From contig NZ_PIPT01000002.1 of NCBI RefSeq assembly GCF_003987395.1, positions 247,379 to 311,378 of the forward strand: a stretch of DNA of 64,000 bases. The letters run 5' to 3'. A program made the position numbers and the translations under genes. Under the pieces are notes generated by a model that saw only the letters and a program-made list of their open reading frames with translations, was not told the DNA's origin and did no database searches. The stretch comes from Pseudidiomarina aquimaris. GTDB lineage: Bacteria; Pseudomonadota; Gammaproteobacteria; Enterobacterales; Alteromonadaceae. Of this stretch, positions 44,608 to 55,278 are shown piece by piece (the first letter of the stretch is position 1; each line of letters starts with the position of its first letter).

Positions 44608-45600
44608 TGTCTTCGCGCGACTCAGCAGGTTAATTGCCGCCTGCTGAGGCGTGGTATCACCGTATAAAACATCGTAGATTTGCTCGCAAATCGGCATCTC
44701 GACATCATTCCGGCGCGCCAACATCACCACTTCTTTGGTATTGCGATACCCTTCGACAGCCTGTCCAATTGACTTCATCGCTTCATCGACGCTTTTACCC
44801 TTGCCCAGAGCTAATCCAAAGCGCCGGTTGCGTGATTGGTTATCGGTACAGGTGAGAATCAAGTCACCAAGACCCGCCATACCCGTGAAGGTTTCTGGCT
44901 TCGCCCCTAACTTCAAACCGAGACGTGTGAGCTCGGCAAGACCACGGGTAATAAGTGCCGTCCGCGCATTAGCACCAAAACCTATACCGTCAGCCATACC
45001 CGCGCCGATGGCGATCACATTTTTCACGACGCCACCGAGTTGAACACCAATAAAGTCATCATTGGTGTAGACGCGGAAGCTTCGGTCACAATGCAATAAA
45101 TCAGACAATTCTTGCACGAAGTCAGGATCAGTCGACGACATAGAAATCGCGGTCGGCAAGCCTTTCGCCATTTCCATCGCGAAAGTGGGTCCCGAAAGCA
45201 CCGCAAGCGCGTGTTCATGACCGAGAATTTCTTCGGCTACTTCAAATAACAAGCGCCCTGTACCAGGTTCGAGGCCTTTCGTTGCCCAAGCGATGCGGGC
45301 ATCACTGCGTAACAGCGGCTTGATGTCATGCAAGACTTCAGCGAAGCCGCTACTTGGTACCACGACCACAATATTACGCGCATCTTCAACTGCTTCAGCT
45401 AAATCGCTGGTGACCTTGAGCGCGTCTGGCAGCTCGATACCCGGCAAATAGCGCTTGTTTTCGCGCTCTTCTGCCATAGTTCGAACCTGTTCAGGGTCAC
45501 GCCCCCACAGGCAGATGGGACTGCCCTTGCGCGCAAAACAAAGTGCTAGGGCAGTTCCATAAGAACCGGCGCCTAGCACTGTAACTTGAGTATTTTTCAT
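44599..45600 (-). CDS. gpsA: Glycerol-3-phosphate dehydrogenase [NAD(P)+]
   Basis: A 333-residue enzyme that reduces dihydroxyacetone phosphate to sn-glycerol-3-phosphate for phospholipids. The N-terminal nucleotide-binding motif is [10 protein letters not shown]; the catalytic Lys lies in [16 protein letters not shown]. It supplies the substrate of PlsB. It follows secB after 24 bases, the conserved secB-gpsA order. Confidence 0.97.
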   Translation of the reverse strand: MKNTQVTVLGAGSYGTALALCFARKGSPICLWGRDPEQVRTMAEERENKRYLPGIELPDALKVTSDLAEAVEDARNIVVVVPSSGFAEVLHDIKPLLRSDARIAWATKGLEPGTGRLLFEVAEEILGHEHALAVLSGPTFAMEMAKGLPTAISMSSTDPDFVQELSDLLHCDRSFRVYTNDDFIGVQLGGVVKNVIAIGAGMADGIGFGANARTALITRGLAELTRLGLKLGAKPETFTGMAGLGDLILTCTDNQSRNRRFGLALGKGKSVDEAMKSIGQAVEGYRNTKEVVMLARRNDVEMPICEQIYDVLYGDTTPQQAAINLLSRAKTSE

Positions 45601-45624
45601 TAGTGGCTTAGAGAACCAACTAAC

Positions 45625-46122
45625 TTACGCGTCTGCTTGTTCAGCTGCTTGTTGCTGCTGACGCTGCACGTGCTGAGCAAAGACTGCGTCAAAGTTTACC
45701 GGAGCAAGGTTCAATTGTGGGAACGTTGCGCGGCTTACCAGGCTTGCCAAACACTCACGTGCGTATGGGAACAAGATGTTCGGGCAGAATGCGCCAAGCA
45801 ATTGAGCGCGTTGCGCTTCTTCAATTGAATCAGCGATAGTGAAGATACCGGCTTGATGAACTTCAGCCAAAAATGCAACGTCGTCACCGACTTTGTTGGT
45901 CGCAGTGATTTTCAAAACAACTTCATAGGTGTTGTCTTCAAGCTTTTCGTTCTTGACGTTCAGGTCAAGGTTCAGCTCTGGCTGCCACTCTTTGCGGAAA
46001 ATTTCAGGTGCATTTGGCGATTCAAAAGAAACATCTTTAGTGTAGATGCGTTGGATTGCGAATGCTTGTTGCTGTTGCGCTGCGTCTTGTGCTGCGCCGT
46101 TTACTTGCTGTTCATCAGCCAT
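45625..46122 (-). CDS. secB: Protein-export chaperone SecB
   Basis: A 165-residue acidic chaperone that holds preproteins unfolded and hands them to SecA. Typical stretches are [22 protein letters not shown] and [30 protein letters not shown]. The C-terminal tail is Q/A-rich. Lies between yibN and gpsA; grxC, often between yibN and secB, is absent from this locus. Confidence 0.97.
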   Translation of the reverse strand: MADEQQVNGAAQDAAQQQQAFAIQRIYTKDVSFESPNAPEIFRKEWQPELNLDLNVKNEKLEDNTYEVVLKITATNKVGDDVAFLAEVHQAGIFTIADSIEEAQRAQLLGAFCPNILFPYARECLASLVSRATFPQLNLAPVNFDAVFAQHVQRQQQQAAEQADA

Positions 46123-46158
46123 GGTAATACTTCCTATTAACTATACGAAAAGACAAAA

Positions 46159-46587
46159 TTATTTTTTAACGAGCGGAAAACTAGCGCCCTGCCAGGCAGA
46201 GATTCCACCTTGTAATAAGGCAACGTTTTCATAGCCCGCTTTTGTGAGCTGCTGCGCAGCTGCTTTTGCGGTCATGCCGGTTGCACATACTACCACGATG
46301 GGGGCAGCTTTATATTTATCAAGTGCAGCCGTATCATTTTTCCGGATCCGCTCAGAGGGTAAATTGATCGCACCATGGATATGTGCTTTGCGATATTCGT
46401 CTACCGAACGGATATCAACAAACACGCCGTCATTGCGATTGACAAGTAAGGTCGCTTCTTGTGCTGACAAGGCTTTCACTTTTGAAGTGGCCGCGGAAAC
46501 ATAAGAGACAATTATCGCAATCAGCAAGACCACCCATAAAATACTCATCAAATAGTGGTCGGCGGCAAAAGCAAGAAGTTGATCCAT
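46159..46587 (-). CDS. yibN: Membrane-anchored rhodanese-like protein YibN
   Basis: A 142-residue protein with one N-terminal membrane helix (about 12-32) and a rhodanese domain (about 45-138) with the active Cys in [10 protein letters not shown]. YibN is conserved beside secB and gpmI; a role in membrane protein or lipid-linked processes has been proposed but is not settled. It reads away from gpmI with a 176-base divergent gap. Confidence 0.9.
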   Translation of the reverse strand: MDQLLAFAADHYLMSILWVVLLIAIIVSYVSAATSKVKALSAQEATLLVNRNDGVFVDIRSVDEYRKAHIHGAINLPSERIRKNDTAALDKYKAAPIVVVCATGMTAKAAAQQLTKAGYENVALLQGGISAWQGASFPLVKK

Positions 46588-46763
46588 GGTTATTCACTAC
46601 TCCTACTGAAAAAATCAAGCACAAGAGTATACCGCCTGAAATGTCAGTTACCAGTAAAATTTGGTGGCATTTCGACCGACAGCGGATGCGTTGCGGCGGA
46701 AAATCGCATAAACTAATGACTTATCAAGCACAACCTAAAAGCAAGCAACTCCGAGGATGTTTC

Positions 46764-48296
46764 ATGGCGAAGCCGCACACTCCATTAGCCCTTTTAATTC
46801 TTGACGGTTGGGGCCACCGTGAAGCGGCAGCAGACAACGCTATCGCTGCTGCCAACACACCAACCATGGATGCGCTCTGGAAAAACTACCCACATACCTT
46901 AGTGGATGGTTCAGGGATGGCCGTTGGCTTACCCGACGGGCAAATGGGCAACTCCGAAGTAGGTCACGTCAACTTGGGTGCAGGTCGTGTGGTTTATCAA
47001 GATTTTACCCGTATCAGTAAAGCGATTGCCGATGGCGATTTCTTTCACAACAGTACCTTAGTCAACGCCGTCGACGCTGCTGTGAATAACCATGGCGCCG
47101 TGCACATCATGGGCTTGCTTTCGCCAGGCGGCGTGCACAGCCATGAAGACCATTTGCTCGCCATGGTCGAGCTCGCCGCACAGCGCGGCGCTAAACAGGT
47201 CTATGTTCACGCTTTTCTAGATGGTCGTGACACCCCGCCACGTTCTGCAAAGCCTACCATTGAGCGCTTCGAACAACTCTTTAGCAAACTCGGTGTCGGT
47301 CGTTTTGCCAGCCTTTGCGGTCGCTACTATGCAATGGACCGTGACAAGCGTTGGGATCGTGTGGAACAAGCATGGCAAGTGGTCGTTGAAGGTCAAGCGT
47401 CATTTCATGCCGACAGCGCCGGCGTTGGCTTAGCGCAAGCCTATGAACGCGACGAAAGCGACGAGTTCGTGAAGCCAACCCGTATTGGCGACGCCGCGCC
47501 CATTCAAGATGGCGACAGCGTGATCTTTATGAACTTCCGCGCCGACCGCGCGCGCGAACTGAGTCATGCCTTTGTCACTGATGGTTTTGACGGCTTTACC
47601 CAAGCACGTCGTCCGCAACTCGCCGCTTATGTGTCGCTGACTGAGTATGCAAAAGATATCCAAAGCCAGGTCGCTTTCCCGCCCGAAGAGTTGAATAACG
47701 TGCTCGGCGAATGGCTAGCTAAACAAGGTTATTCACAACTGCGTATTTCCGAAACCGAGAAATATGCGCATGTCACCTTCTTCTTTAGTGGTGGCCGCGA
47801 GCAAGAATTTGACGGTGAAACACGCGTTTTGGTGCCCTCACCTCAGGTGGCAACCTACGACCTGCAACCAGAAATGAGTAGTGAAGAGCTTACTGACAAA
47901 CTCATCGAAGCCATCGAAAGTGGCCAACAAGATGTCATCATCTGTAACTATCCAAATGGCGATATGGTCGGTCACACTGGTAACTTTGACGCTGCAGTTA
48001 AGGCCGTCGAAGCGGTCGACCGTTCGATTAAACGTGTCGTTGACGCGCTACATAAAGTCGGTGGCGAATGTCTTATCACTGCCGATCATGGTAATGCCGA
48101 ACAGATGCAAGATCACAGCACTGGACAGTCGCACACAGCCCATACCAGCGAACTCGTACCATTTATTTATGTCGGTCGGGACGCTACTGCGCGTGAAGGG
48201 GGTACACTGTCGGATGTGGCCCCCACTATGCTGCATCTGCTTGGCCTGGAACAACCGGAAGAAATGACCGGTAAGCCGATTGTTACCTTAAAATGA
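46764..48296 (+). CDS. gpmI: 2,3-bisphosphoglycerate-independent phosphoglycerate mutase
   Basis: A 510-residue Mn-dependent enzyme that interconverts 3- and 2-phosphoglycerate. The catalytic Ser64 is in GNSEVGH; metal motifs include LLILDGWG at the N terminus and the [14 protein letters not shown] / [10 protein letters not shown] blocks. The start at 46764 has CCGAGGAT upstream; in-frame codons further upstream do not encode family sequence. The stop overlaps envC by four bases (ATGA). Confidence 0.97.
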   Translation: MAKPHTPLALLILDGWGHREAAADNAIAAANTPTMDALWKNYPHTLVDGSGMAVGLPDGQMGNSEVGHVNLGAGRVVYQDFTRISKAIADGDFFHNSTLVNAVDAAVNNHGAVHIMGLLSPGGVHSHEDHLLAMVELAAQRGAKQVYVHAFLDGRDTPPRSAKPTIERFEQLFSKLGVGRFASLCGRYYAMDRDKRWDRVEQAWQVVVEGQASFHADSAGVGLAQAYERDESDEFVKPTRIGDAAPIQDGDSVIFMNFRADRARELSHAFVTDGFDGFTQARRPQLAAYVSLTEYAKDIQSQVAFPPEELNNVLGEWLAKQGYSQLRISETEKYAHVTFFFSGGREQEFDGETRVLVPSPQVATYDLQPEMSSEELTDKLIEAIESGQQDVIICNYPNGDMVGHTGNFDAAVKAVEAVDRSIKRVVDALHKVGGECLITADHGNAEQMQDHSTGQSHTAHTSELVPFIYVGRDATAREGGTLSDVAPTMLHLLGLEQPEEMTGKPIVTLK

Positions 48297-49441
48297 TGAC
48301 AGTTGCCATGCGTGCGCTCCTTATCAGCTTGCTGTTGTTAGTAACAACAGAGAGCAGCGCATGGCAAAATGCCAGTCAGGAAACCGCCGCCGAAACCCAA
48401 GCACGCATTGATGCAATCGCTCGCGAGTTAGAGCGGCGTTCCGCTGCGATGCAACAGCGGGCACGCGAACTCAGCGCCACCGAAAAGCAAGTTCAGCAAC
48501 TCGACCAACGTATTGCAGCAGTTGCGAGCCAACTCGCTGAGCTCGCCACCTCTTTGCAACGCACCAACCAACGCATTGATCAACTGCAACAGCAACAACG
48601 GCAACTTATCGCCGAGCAAAAGCAGCAACAACAGTGGCTGGCGAAGCAAGTCGATATGGCCTACCGTATTGGCGAACACGACCTGCTGAAGCTTATTCTT
48701 AACCAAGAGGAACCGGCTGAAATCGAGCGGTTGCATGGCTACTACGGCTATTTCAATCGCGCGCGATTACAGAAGCTAGATGAACTGAAAGCCACGCAAG
48801 CAGAACTTGAAGAAGTAACCGCGCAGGTGGCCAGTGAGCAACAGCAGCTCGCACAGCAGAAACAACAACAAGAGCAACAACAGCAGCGCCTCGAACAAGA
48901 GAAATCCGAGCAACAAAAACTCGTCCGTCAACTTGCTCAGGAGCAACGCCAAGATCAATCACGCGTGGCACAGCTCGAGCAAGACCAACGCGAACTTGAG
49001 AACGTCTTAGCAGCGATTATCGCTGCACTCCGAGACGAACCACAACTTGATGGGCTGCGCCAGCTCAAGGGTAAAATGAGCTGGCCGACGCAAGGTAACG
49101 TGCAACGCATCTTTGGCCGTTCACGCAGCGGTGGAGTGAAATGGAAAGGCATATTAATTGACGCGGCAGAGGGCACACCCGTGAAAGCAATTGCCGATGG
49201 CCGTGTTATTTACGCCAATTGGATGCGAGGCTTTGGCTTGTTGTTAGTGCTTGACCATGGCGACGGCTACATGAGTCTTTACGGCCATAATCAGACGTTG
49301 TTACCTAATGTGGGTGAAGTGGTCCGCCGCGGCGAAGAAATTGCCCGGGTTGGCCAAAGTGGTGGGCGTGAGAGCCCGGCATTGTATTTCGAGATCCGCC
49401 TCAAAGGTGATCCCGTCAATCCCACACAGTGGGTACGCTAG
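48293..49441 (+). CDS. envC: Murein hydrolase activator EnvC
   Basis: A 382-residue periplasmic protein with a signal peptide (about 1-24), a long Q/E/L-rich coiled coil (about 30-250) and a C-terminal M23/LytM domain (about 275-380; [27 protein letters not shown]). EnvC activates AmiA/AmiB amidases at the division site and is recruited by FtsEX, which is also encoded in this window. The LytM domain of EnvC is normally catalytically inactive. A second ATG three bases later is equally usable. Confidence 0.94.
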   Translation: MMTVAMRALLISLLLLVTTESSAWQNASQETAAETQARIDAIARELERRSAAMQQRARELSATEKQVQQLDQRIAAVASQLAELATSLQRTNQRIDQLQQQQRQLIAEQKQQQQWLAKQVDMAYRIGEHDLLKLILNQEEPAEIERLHGYYGYFNRARLQKLDELKATQAELEEVTAQVASEQQQLAQQKQQQEQQQQRLEQEKSEQQKLVRQLAQEQRQDQSRVAQLEQDQRELENVLAAIIAALRDEPQLDGLRQLKGKMSWPTQGNVQRIFGRSRSGGVKWKGILIDAAEGTPVKAIADGRVIYANWMRGFGLLLVLDHGDGYMSLYGHNQTLLPNVGEVVRRGEEIARVGQSGGRESPALYFEIRLKGDPVNPTQWVR

Positions 49442-50245
49442 ATGCTGCAGTTCATAGCAATACTTACAGTGCTGCACCTGCCATTGGTTGCTGCCAAGGA
49501 AAACTCAAATGCAGGCCCTCCCGTCGAAACTCCACAGGTAAAACCGCGTATCGCTATTGTTATCGATGACCTCGGTCATCATGCCAGTAATACTGCTTTT
49601 ACTGAACTTGATTACCCACTGACTCTCGCCATCATGCCGTTCAGCGCCAAAGCTGAAGAGCTGGCTACGCAGGCTTCTGAGGCCGGACATGAAGTCATGA
49701 TCCACATGCCCATGCAGCCCGAATCAATGCCCGCGCAGGCGCAAGAAGTACTCGACCTCGAGGATACCAAAGCACAATTCCTTGCGACATTAAGCGCTGC
49801 GTTTTCGCGCTTGCCTCAAGCGCAGGGGCTTAATAACCATCAAGGCAGCCTGATGACCGCACAGGCGCTGCAGATGGAATGGTTAATGGATGCGCTTAAG
49901 CAGCGCCAGATGTATTTTCTTGATAGTCGCACAAGTGCGGCAACTGTGGCGGAAGCGACTGCACGCCAAGTCGGGATACCCAGCAATCGCCGCCATGTTT
50001 TCCTCGACAACGCTCCAAGCCTTGAAGCAATTGCGGAGCGCTGGCGTCGCGTCGAACTGATAGCCGAGAATCAAGGTTACGCTATTGTCATCGGCCATCC
50101 CTACCCAACGACGCTGCAGTTTTTACAAGAGCTTGCGGTCAAACAAGGCCGTCCCTACGAGCTGGTTTATTTTTCTGAGCTACTCTGCCTACCGGATGCC
50201 TCATCAAAAACTAGCAACTCGTACTGCTGGCACCCCGTCGACTAA
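49442..50245 (+). CDS. yibQ: Divergent polysaccharide deacetylase YibQ
   Basis: A 267-residue exported protein (signal about 1-18) with the divergent polysaccharide deacetylase fold: PRIAIVIDDLGHHAS (Asp pair, about 34-48), HMPMQPES (about 90) and NNHQGSLMT (about 125). It starts one base after the envC stop, the conserved gpmI-envC-yibQ order, which suggests a cell-wall role. The stop shares CTAA (50242-50245) with the convergent cysteine-cluster gene. Confidence 0.9.
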   Translation: MLQFIAILTVLHLPLVAAKENSNAGPPVETPQVKPRIAIVIDDLGHHASNTAFTELDYPLTLAIMPFSAKAEELATQASEAGHEVMIHMPMQPESMPAQAQEVLDLEDTKAQFLATLSAAFSRLPQAQGLNNHQGSLMTAQALQMEWLMDALKQRQMYFLDSRTSAATVAEATARQVGIPSNRRHVFLDNAPSLEAIAERWRRVELIAENQGYAIVIGHPYPTTLQFLQELAVKQGRPYELVYFSELLCLPDASSKTSNSYCWHPVD

Positions 50246-50493
50246 GAAGTTTCGTTTTCAAGTTTGGTGAGTAAGATGAGTGCCTCGTCACGTGTTGTAC
50301 CACAAACCGTAGGTTCGGCAGCAAAGTCAGCACACACTTGCGGGCGGTCGGGATGATGAAATATACCGCAGAGGTTATTTTCAGTGAGGTGAATACAACG
50401 AATGCCAGCGGGTTTCCCGGCTGGCATTCCTGGTATTGGCGAGCTTATGGACGGTGCAATGCAACAGGCACCGCAACCGACTCTGCATTCCAT
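50242..50493 (-). CDS. YkgJ-type cysteine cluster protein
   Basis: An 83-residue protein with the zinc/iron-chelating CxxC-type pattern: CRVGCGACC at the N terminus, CIHLTENNLCGIF in the middle and CADFAAEPTVCG near the end. This matches the UPF0153/YkgJ family, whose function is unknown. It begins three bases after the rpoH stop on the same strand, so it is probably co-transcribed with the heat-shock sigma factor. Confidence 0.88.
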   Translation of the reverse strand: MECRVGCGACCIAPSISSPIPGMPAGKPAGIRCIHLTENNLCGIFHHPDRPQVCADFAAEPTVCGTTRDEALILLTKLENETS

Positions 50494-50496
50494 GGC

Positions 50497-51363
50497 TTAC
50501 GCCATGGCCATGCGTAACTTCTTCATCGCATTCGCTTCGAGCTGACGTACACGTTCTGCAGAAACTTCATACTTGTCAGCAAGCTCTTGCAGTGTGGTTT
50601 TGTTGTCTTCGTCTAACCAACGTGCCCGCACGATATCTTGGCTGCGCTCATCAAGCGTTTTGATTGCCGACAACAAACGCTGTTGTGTGTAGGCTTGATA
50701 CTGCTCTTGCTCGATTTCTTCAGCCAAGTCAGAGCGCTTGTCTTCAAGGTACTGCGCTGGTGAATAGGTAGAACCTTCACGCGCGTCGTCATCGTCGGAG
50801 CTCAATTCAAAAGCTTGGTCATGAGCACTCATGCGCGCTTCCATTTCCATCACTTCTGAGGTGCTCACGCCGAGTGTTTCGGCAACGTTGTTCACTTCTT
50901 CTTGGGTGAACCAACCAAGACGTTTTTTCATCTTACGCAAATTAAAGAACAATTTGCGTTGTGCTTTGGTGGTTGCGATTTTCACGGTGCGCCAGTTTTT
51001 CAGCACGTACTCGTGAATCTCAGCTTTGATCCAGTGCACGGCAAATGACACCAAGCGCACGCCAACCGATGGGTCGAAGCGACGCACGGCTTTCATTAGG
51101 CCAATATTACCTTCTTGAATCAGGTCAGCTTGCGGTAAGCCATAGCCTGAATAACTACGCGCCACATGCACCACGAAGCGTAAATGCGACATGATGAGCT
51201 GGCGAGCAGCCTCTAAATCGTTTTCTTCGGTTAACCGTACCGCTAAATCATGCTCTTCTTCAGCAGTAAGCATAGGAATGCGGTTGACCGACGAAATGTA
51301 GGCCTCAAGGCTTCCGCCACCTTGCGGTACTGCTAATGCCATGTTTGTCATTTCAGTGCTCAT
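50497..51363 (-). CDS. rpoH: RNA polymerase sigma factor RpoH (sigma-32)
   Basis: A 288-residue sigma factor for heat-shock promoters. Region 2 ([47 protein letters not shown]), the RpoH box [10 protein letters not shown] (about 130) and region 4 HTH ([21 protein letters not shown]) are clear. The start at 51363 (MSTEMTN) has GAGAGGA upstream; an ATG at 51432 is less likely. It lies downstream of ftsX in the conserved ftsY-ftsE-ftsX-rpoH order, separated by 161 bases that should hold its promoters. Confidence 0.97.
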   Translation of the reverse strand: MSTEMTNMALAVPQGGGSLEAYISSVNRIPMLTAEEEHDLAVRLTEENDLEAARQLIMSHLRFVVHVARSYSGYGLPQADLIQEGNIGLMKAVRRFDPSVGVRLVSFAVHWIKAEIHEYVLKNWRTVKIATTKAQRKLFFNLRKMKKRLGWFTQEEVNNVAETLGVSTSEVMEMEARMSAHDQAFELSSDDDDAREGSTYSPAQYLEDKRSDLAEEIEQEQYQAYTQQRLLSAIKTLDERSQDIVRARWLDEDNKTTLQELADKYEVSAERVRQLEANAMKKLRMAMA

Positions 51364-51524
51364 GCAACAACATCCTCTCTTTGCTGGTGACTGCGGTCTC
51401 TGGATTGCTTTTGCAGCCACCGATTCAGACACTTTTTCGGCCTGAAAGTTCCCTCATTCTAGCAAATCTGACGCTGCTGACAATGGGATCCTTGTGATCA
51501 TCTTATTACATACATGGGGCTATT

Positions 51525-52505
51525 TTACTGGGGTTCAATAGCTCTGACATGTTTTCTTACAGCTATGTGCGATCCTAACAACCCTAAACCAATAGCGAGG
51601 CCCCAAATGACGCCCATTTCAGCCAGATTTAACCCAGTTAAACGAAATTGACTTTCATAGAGATCAGCAATGTTACGTACCGCACCACTTAACCACCAGA
51701 GTAATGCCGCTGTTGCAAGCCAGGTAATGACTCCACCAACAATGCCATACCACAGTCCGGTATATAAAAAGGGCCGTTGAATATAGGCATCCGTTGCACC
51801 GACCAACTTCATCACCATGATTTCATCACGCTTACTACTGATATTTAAGCGAATCGTGTTGCCGACAATGAGAACAACAGCGATACACAGTAGTAATGCC
51901 AAGCCTAAGAAGCCGTCGCGAATGAGTTGCACAATTGCTTCAAAGCGTTGCAGCCACCCCACATCTAGGCGTGCTTCATCGACTTCGCGTTGTTGTTTTA
52001 ACTCCTGTAACAGAGCCTCAGCGGCGGCTGGTGCACGATGATTGGCATGCGGCGTCACCAACAACACATCAGGCAATGGATTGCTATCAAGTGTTTCGAG
52101 GGCATCGCCAAAACCAGAACGCTCACGAAATTCGGCCAGTGCGGCTTCTTTCTCGATTAATTTGATTTCGGCAACAGCAGGATTTAGCTCGATACGCTTG
52201 GCAAACGTCGTCACCGCTTGATCGTCGAGATCCTGACGAAGAAAAACCGTTATCTCTGACGCGTTTTGAAAGTTTGCACCCACGCTATCAGTGTTTTTAA
52301 CAATCACATAGAGTGTCGCCGGCAAGGTTAAACTAAGGCCTAATACCGCCATCGTCATCAATGAAGCAAACGGGTAACGCGCGAGTTCACCTAAACTGCC
52401 AATACATTGCTGGGCGTGATGCAGCCAGAAGGTAACGAAGCGCCGCCAAGCGGAAATTTTTACCTGCTGTGCACCTTGCTGGCGTGAACGAAATAGTACA
52501 CTCAT
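51525..52505 (-). CDS. ftsX: Cell division protein FtsX
   Basis: A 326-residue membrane protein with four helices and a large periplasmic loop between the first two (about 70-200), the FtsX layout. With FtsE it forms an ABC-type complex that controls septal wall hydrolysis through EnvC. It starts within the ftsE stop (4-base overlap). Confidence 0.95.
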   Translation of the reverse strand: MSVLFRSRQQGAQQVKISAWRRFVTFWLHHAQQCIGSLGELARYPFASLMTMAVLGLSLTLPATLYVIVKNTDSVGANFQNASEITVFLRQDLDDQAVTTFAKRIELNPAVAEIKLIEKEAALAEFRERSGFGDALETLDSNPLPDVLLVTPHANHRAPAAAEALLQELKQQREVDEARLDVGWLQRFEAIVQLIRDGFLGLALLLCIAVVLIVGNTIRLNISSKRDEIMVMKLVGATDAYIQRPFLYTGLWYGIVGGVITWLATAALLWWLSGAVRNIADLYESQFRLTGLNLAEMGVIWGLAIGLGLLGSHIAVRKHVRAIEPQ

Positions 52506-53179
52506 GCCGGTTCCTCCGCCAAGCCATCGTCAATCATGCGGCCATCTTTCAACGTCAGGGTACGATAGCGCATCCGCGCAATCAGGCTTAAATCATGGGT
52601 GGCTATCAGCACCGAAACGCCCACGCGATTGAATTCCTCGAACAGCTTAATGATTTCTGCGGAAAGCTTAGGGTCAAGGTTACCGGTAGGTTCATCAGCG
52701 AGCAGGAGTGGCGGTTTATTTACAACTGCGCGCGCGATGCCGACACGCTGTTGCTCACCGCCCGACAACATCATCGGGTAATGCCGAATTTTGTCCGCCA
52801 AGCCGACTTTATCGAGCGCAGCCTGCACGCGTTTGCGCGCCTCACTCATGCTATACCCCTCAATCAGGAGCGGCAGCGCTACATTGTCGAATACAGTGCG
52901 ATCCATTAACAAGCGGTGATCTTGGAAAATCATGCCAATATCACGACGCGCATAGGCAATTTGTTTACGCTTAATACGTTTTAAATCATGACCATTAATC
53001 AGCACGCGCCCTGTGGTTGGGCGTTCCATAAGACTGATGAGCTTTAGTACAGTACTCTTACCGGCACCGGAATGGCCGGTCAAAAATGCCATCTCACCAG
53101 CAGCAAGCGAAAAACTCACGTTTTTTAGCGCTTGAAAGCCGCCGGGGTAGACTTTACTGACTTGCTCAAATTGAATCAT
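52502..53179 (-). CDS. ftsE: Cell division ATP-binding protein FtsE
   Basis: A 225-residue ABC ATPase: Walker A GHSGAGKSTVLKL, signature LSGGEQQRVGIARA, Walker B LLLADEPTGNLD and the switch His in ATHD. It couples ATP use to FtsX and EnvC at the septum. It overlaps ftsY by 4 bases and ftsX by 4 bases. Confidence 0.97.
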   Translation of the reverse strand: MIQFEQVSKVYPGGFQALKNVSFSLAAGEMAFLTGHSGAGKSTVLKLISLMERPTTGRVLINGHDLKRIKRKQIAYARRDIGMIFQDHRLLMDRTVFDNVALPLLIEGYSMSEARKRVQAALDKVGLADKIRHYPMMLSGGEQQRVGIARAVVNKPPLLLADEPTGNLDPKLSAEIIKLFEEFNRVGVSVLIATHDLSLIARMRYRTLTLKDGRMIDDGLAEEPA

Positions 53180-54534
53180 TCGCCTTGTGGCTCCTCTCTC
53201 TGATCCTCAATTGCTTTCTGGAACAAGGCCTGCACGAAAGGCTTCGCCTCAAATGGACGCAAGTCATCAATCCCCTCACCCACACCAATATAGCGAATCG
53301 GAATGTTGAATTGGTCGGCGATGGCGAAAATCACGCCGCCTTTTGCCGTGCCATCAAGCTTAGTCAGCGTAATACCACTCACGCCTACCGCTTCAGTAAA
53401 AAGTTTGGCTTGGCTAATTGCGTTTTGTCCGGTGCCCGCATCTAAGGTCAGCATGACTTCATGGGGGGCATGCTCGTCGAGTTTTTTCATTACGCGTACG
53501 ACTTTCTTCAGCTCGTCCATCAAGTGTGCTTTGTTCTGTAATCGACCTGCGGTATCGGCAATTAAGACATCAACATTACGCGCCTTTGCGGCGGCTACCG
53601 CGTCATAAATTACCGAAGCACTGTCAGCGCCAGTGTGTTGTGCAATTACCGGAATGTCGTTACGTTCGCCCCATACCTGTAACTGTTCAACTGCAGCGGC
53701 ACGGAAGGTATCCCCCGCTGCTAACATGACCGATTTGCCTTGCTGACGGAACTGCTGTGCCAGCTTTCCGATTGTTGTCGTTTTACCGACGCCGTTCACA
53801 CCGACCATTAAGATCACATACGGGCCTTCCGCCTGCTGCGGTAATTCGAGGGGTTGCTCAACCTCTTTAAGAATCTCAACCATATCGTCTTGGAGTAATT
53901 GATAGAGGGTTTCGGCGTCTTTAAGTTGGCGACGATCAGCCTGTTCGGTTAAACGCTCGACGATACGCATGGTTGTGGGTACGCCGATATCAGCTGTGAG
54001 CAACTGCGTTTCGAGTTCTTCAAATAACTCGTCGTCGATCTTTTTATCTTTGAAAATGCCCCACAGGCCGTCGCCGATTGCTGTTGAGGTTTTCTTCAAA
54101 CCGCTTGTTAAACGTTTCCAAAGGCTTGGTTTTGATTGCTCTTTGGCGGGCTTAGGCTCGGGTTCTGGCTCGGGTTCTGGCTGCGGTAGTGGTTGGCCAG
54201 CGTGACTCTCGGCAGTGACTTGTGCACAAATTTCGGTGGCGTCCGGCGCAACCATTTCCGACACTGAAGGTTTTTCATCGTCTTCAGACCTGCGCTTCTC
54301 ATCAATTTCATCAACCTGTTCTGGCGTCACATCATCTGGAATGGCCTCATTCACCGGTGCTTCATTCACAAAAGGCTCGGGTTCCGAGGACGCTTTCTCT
54401 AAAGCTTCGTCTTGCTCAGGTTCGTTGACTGGGTTTTCATTTACAAATGCCGAGTCCTGCTGTTCGCTTTTGTCCTGCTGCGCTTCCTCTTTATCCTTTT
54501 TGAACAAACGCGAAAAAAATGATCCTTTTGCCAT
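53176..54534 (-). CDS. ftsY: Signal recognition particle receptor FtsY
   Basis: A 452-residue GTPase that docks ribosome-SRP complexes to the membrane. The N-terminal acidic region (about 1-135) contains repeated FVNE-PVNE units and a PEPEPEPEP run; the NG domain (about 150-450) has GVNGVGKTTTIGKLA, DTAGR and TKLDGTAKGG. First gene of ftsY-ftsE-ftsX; divergent from rsmD. Confidence 0.97.
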   Translation of the reverse strand: MAKGSFFSRLFKKDKEEAQQDKSEQQDSAFVNENPVNEPEQDEALEKASSEPEPFVNEAPVNEAIPDDVTPEQVDEIDEKRRSEDDEKPSVSEMVAPDATEICAQVTAESHAGQPLPQPEPEPEPEPKPAKEQSKPSLWKRLTSGLKKTSTAIGDGLWGIFKDKKIDDELFEELETQLLTADIGVPTTMRIVERLTEQADRRQLKDAETLYQLLQDDMVEILKEVEQPLELPQQAEGPYVILMVGVNGVGKTTTIGKLAQQFRQQGKSVMLAAGDTFRAAAVEQLQVWGERNDIPVIAQHTGADSASVIYDAVAAAKARNVDVLIADTAGRLQNKAHLMDELKKVVRVMKKLDEHAPHEVMLTLDAGTGQNAISQAKLFTEAVGVSGITLTKLDGTAKGGVIFAIADQFNIPIRYIGVGEGIDDLRPFEAKPFVQALFQKAIEDQREEPQGE

Positions 54535-54657
54535 GCCTTGTTTACCTTTGGAAGTTCACTGCGAGTCAGTTTACAATGGCGCCAGTTTAACATGTACGCT
54601 GGCCGACGGCACCTGCACTTGCTGCTCGCGACAGTCTGAATTGAGGGTTACTTTAGC

Positions 54658-55278
54658 ATGCGACGGCAGGCAAACAAGCAGAAAAACAGCGTCAGCCAAC
54701 TGCGTATTATTGGCGGTACTTTGCGCGGCCGTAAGCTAGCCATCGCAGACTTGCCTGGCCTGCGCCCGACCACCGACCGCGTGCGTGAGACACTGTTTAA
54801 CTGGTTACAGTTTGAAATAGCCGGCCAACGTTGCCTTGACCTTTTTGCGGGAACAGGAGCATTGGGCTTTGAAGCTCTTTCACGCGGCGCTGATGAAGTC
54901 GTCCTTTTTGAGCAACAACGGCAAGCGGCGCAACTGCTCCGCCAGCACGCCCAAGACCTTAACCCGCAGTGCACGGGAACATTATCCGTAGCACAAGTGG
55001 ACACCCTGCAGTCGTTAAAAACTGAGGCACCAGCCCCATTTGCGATTGTTTTTGTCGATCCTCCTTTCAGAAGTGACTTAGCCGCGCCAAGTTGCGAACT
55101 ACTGCAACAAAATGGTTATGTCGCCGAAGGGAGTTGGGTCTATGTAGAAACTGAAAAAGAATGGCCACTGCAAGTGCCAGAAAATTGGCAGTTAGAACGT
55201 GAAAAAGTAGCTGGACAGGTTTGCTATCGACTCTTTTTAGTCGGCGCCGTCGCTTCCGAGCAAGAGGAAACAGAATGA
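54658..55278 (+). CDS. rsmD: 16S rRNA (guanine(966)-N(2))-methyltransferase RsmD
   Basis: A 206-residue SAM-dependent methyltransferase. RIIGGTLRGRKL near the N terminus, the SAM motif LDLFAGTGALGFEALSRGA (about 60-78) and the catalytic DPPF (about 137) are diagnostic. It lies divergent from ftsY, the conserved arrangement. The stop overlaps the DUF1145 gene by four bases. Confidence 0.95.
   Translation: MRRQANKQKNSVSQLRIIGGTLRGRKLAIADLPGLRPTTDRVRETLFNWLQFEIAGQRCLDLFAGTGALGFEALSRGADEVVLFEQQRQAAQLLRQHAQDLNPQCTGTLSVAQVDTLQSLKTEAPAPFAIVFVDPPFRSDLAAPSCELLQQNGYVAEGSWVYVETEKEWPLQVPENWQLEREKVAGQVCYRLFLVGAVASEQEETE

Noticed and set aside
46461..46763. In-frame N-terminal extension of gpmI by about 100 residues
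   Set aside because: The family starts at [17 protein letters not shown] and a ribosome binding site precedes 46764; the extension is antisense to yibN and has no family pattern.
50401..50428. Strong hairpin AATGCCAGC...GCTGGCATT as a terminator for rpoH
   Set aside because: No T-run on either strand and it lies within the coding part of the cysteine-cluster gene; it encodes a repeated PAG motif. Kept only as a remark.
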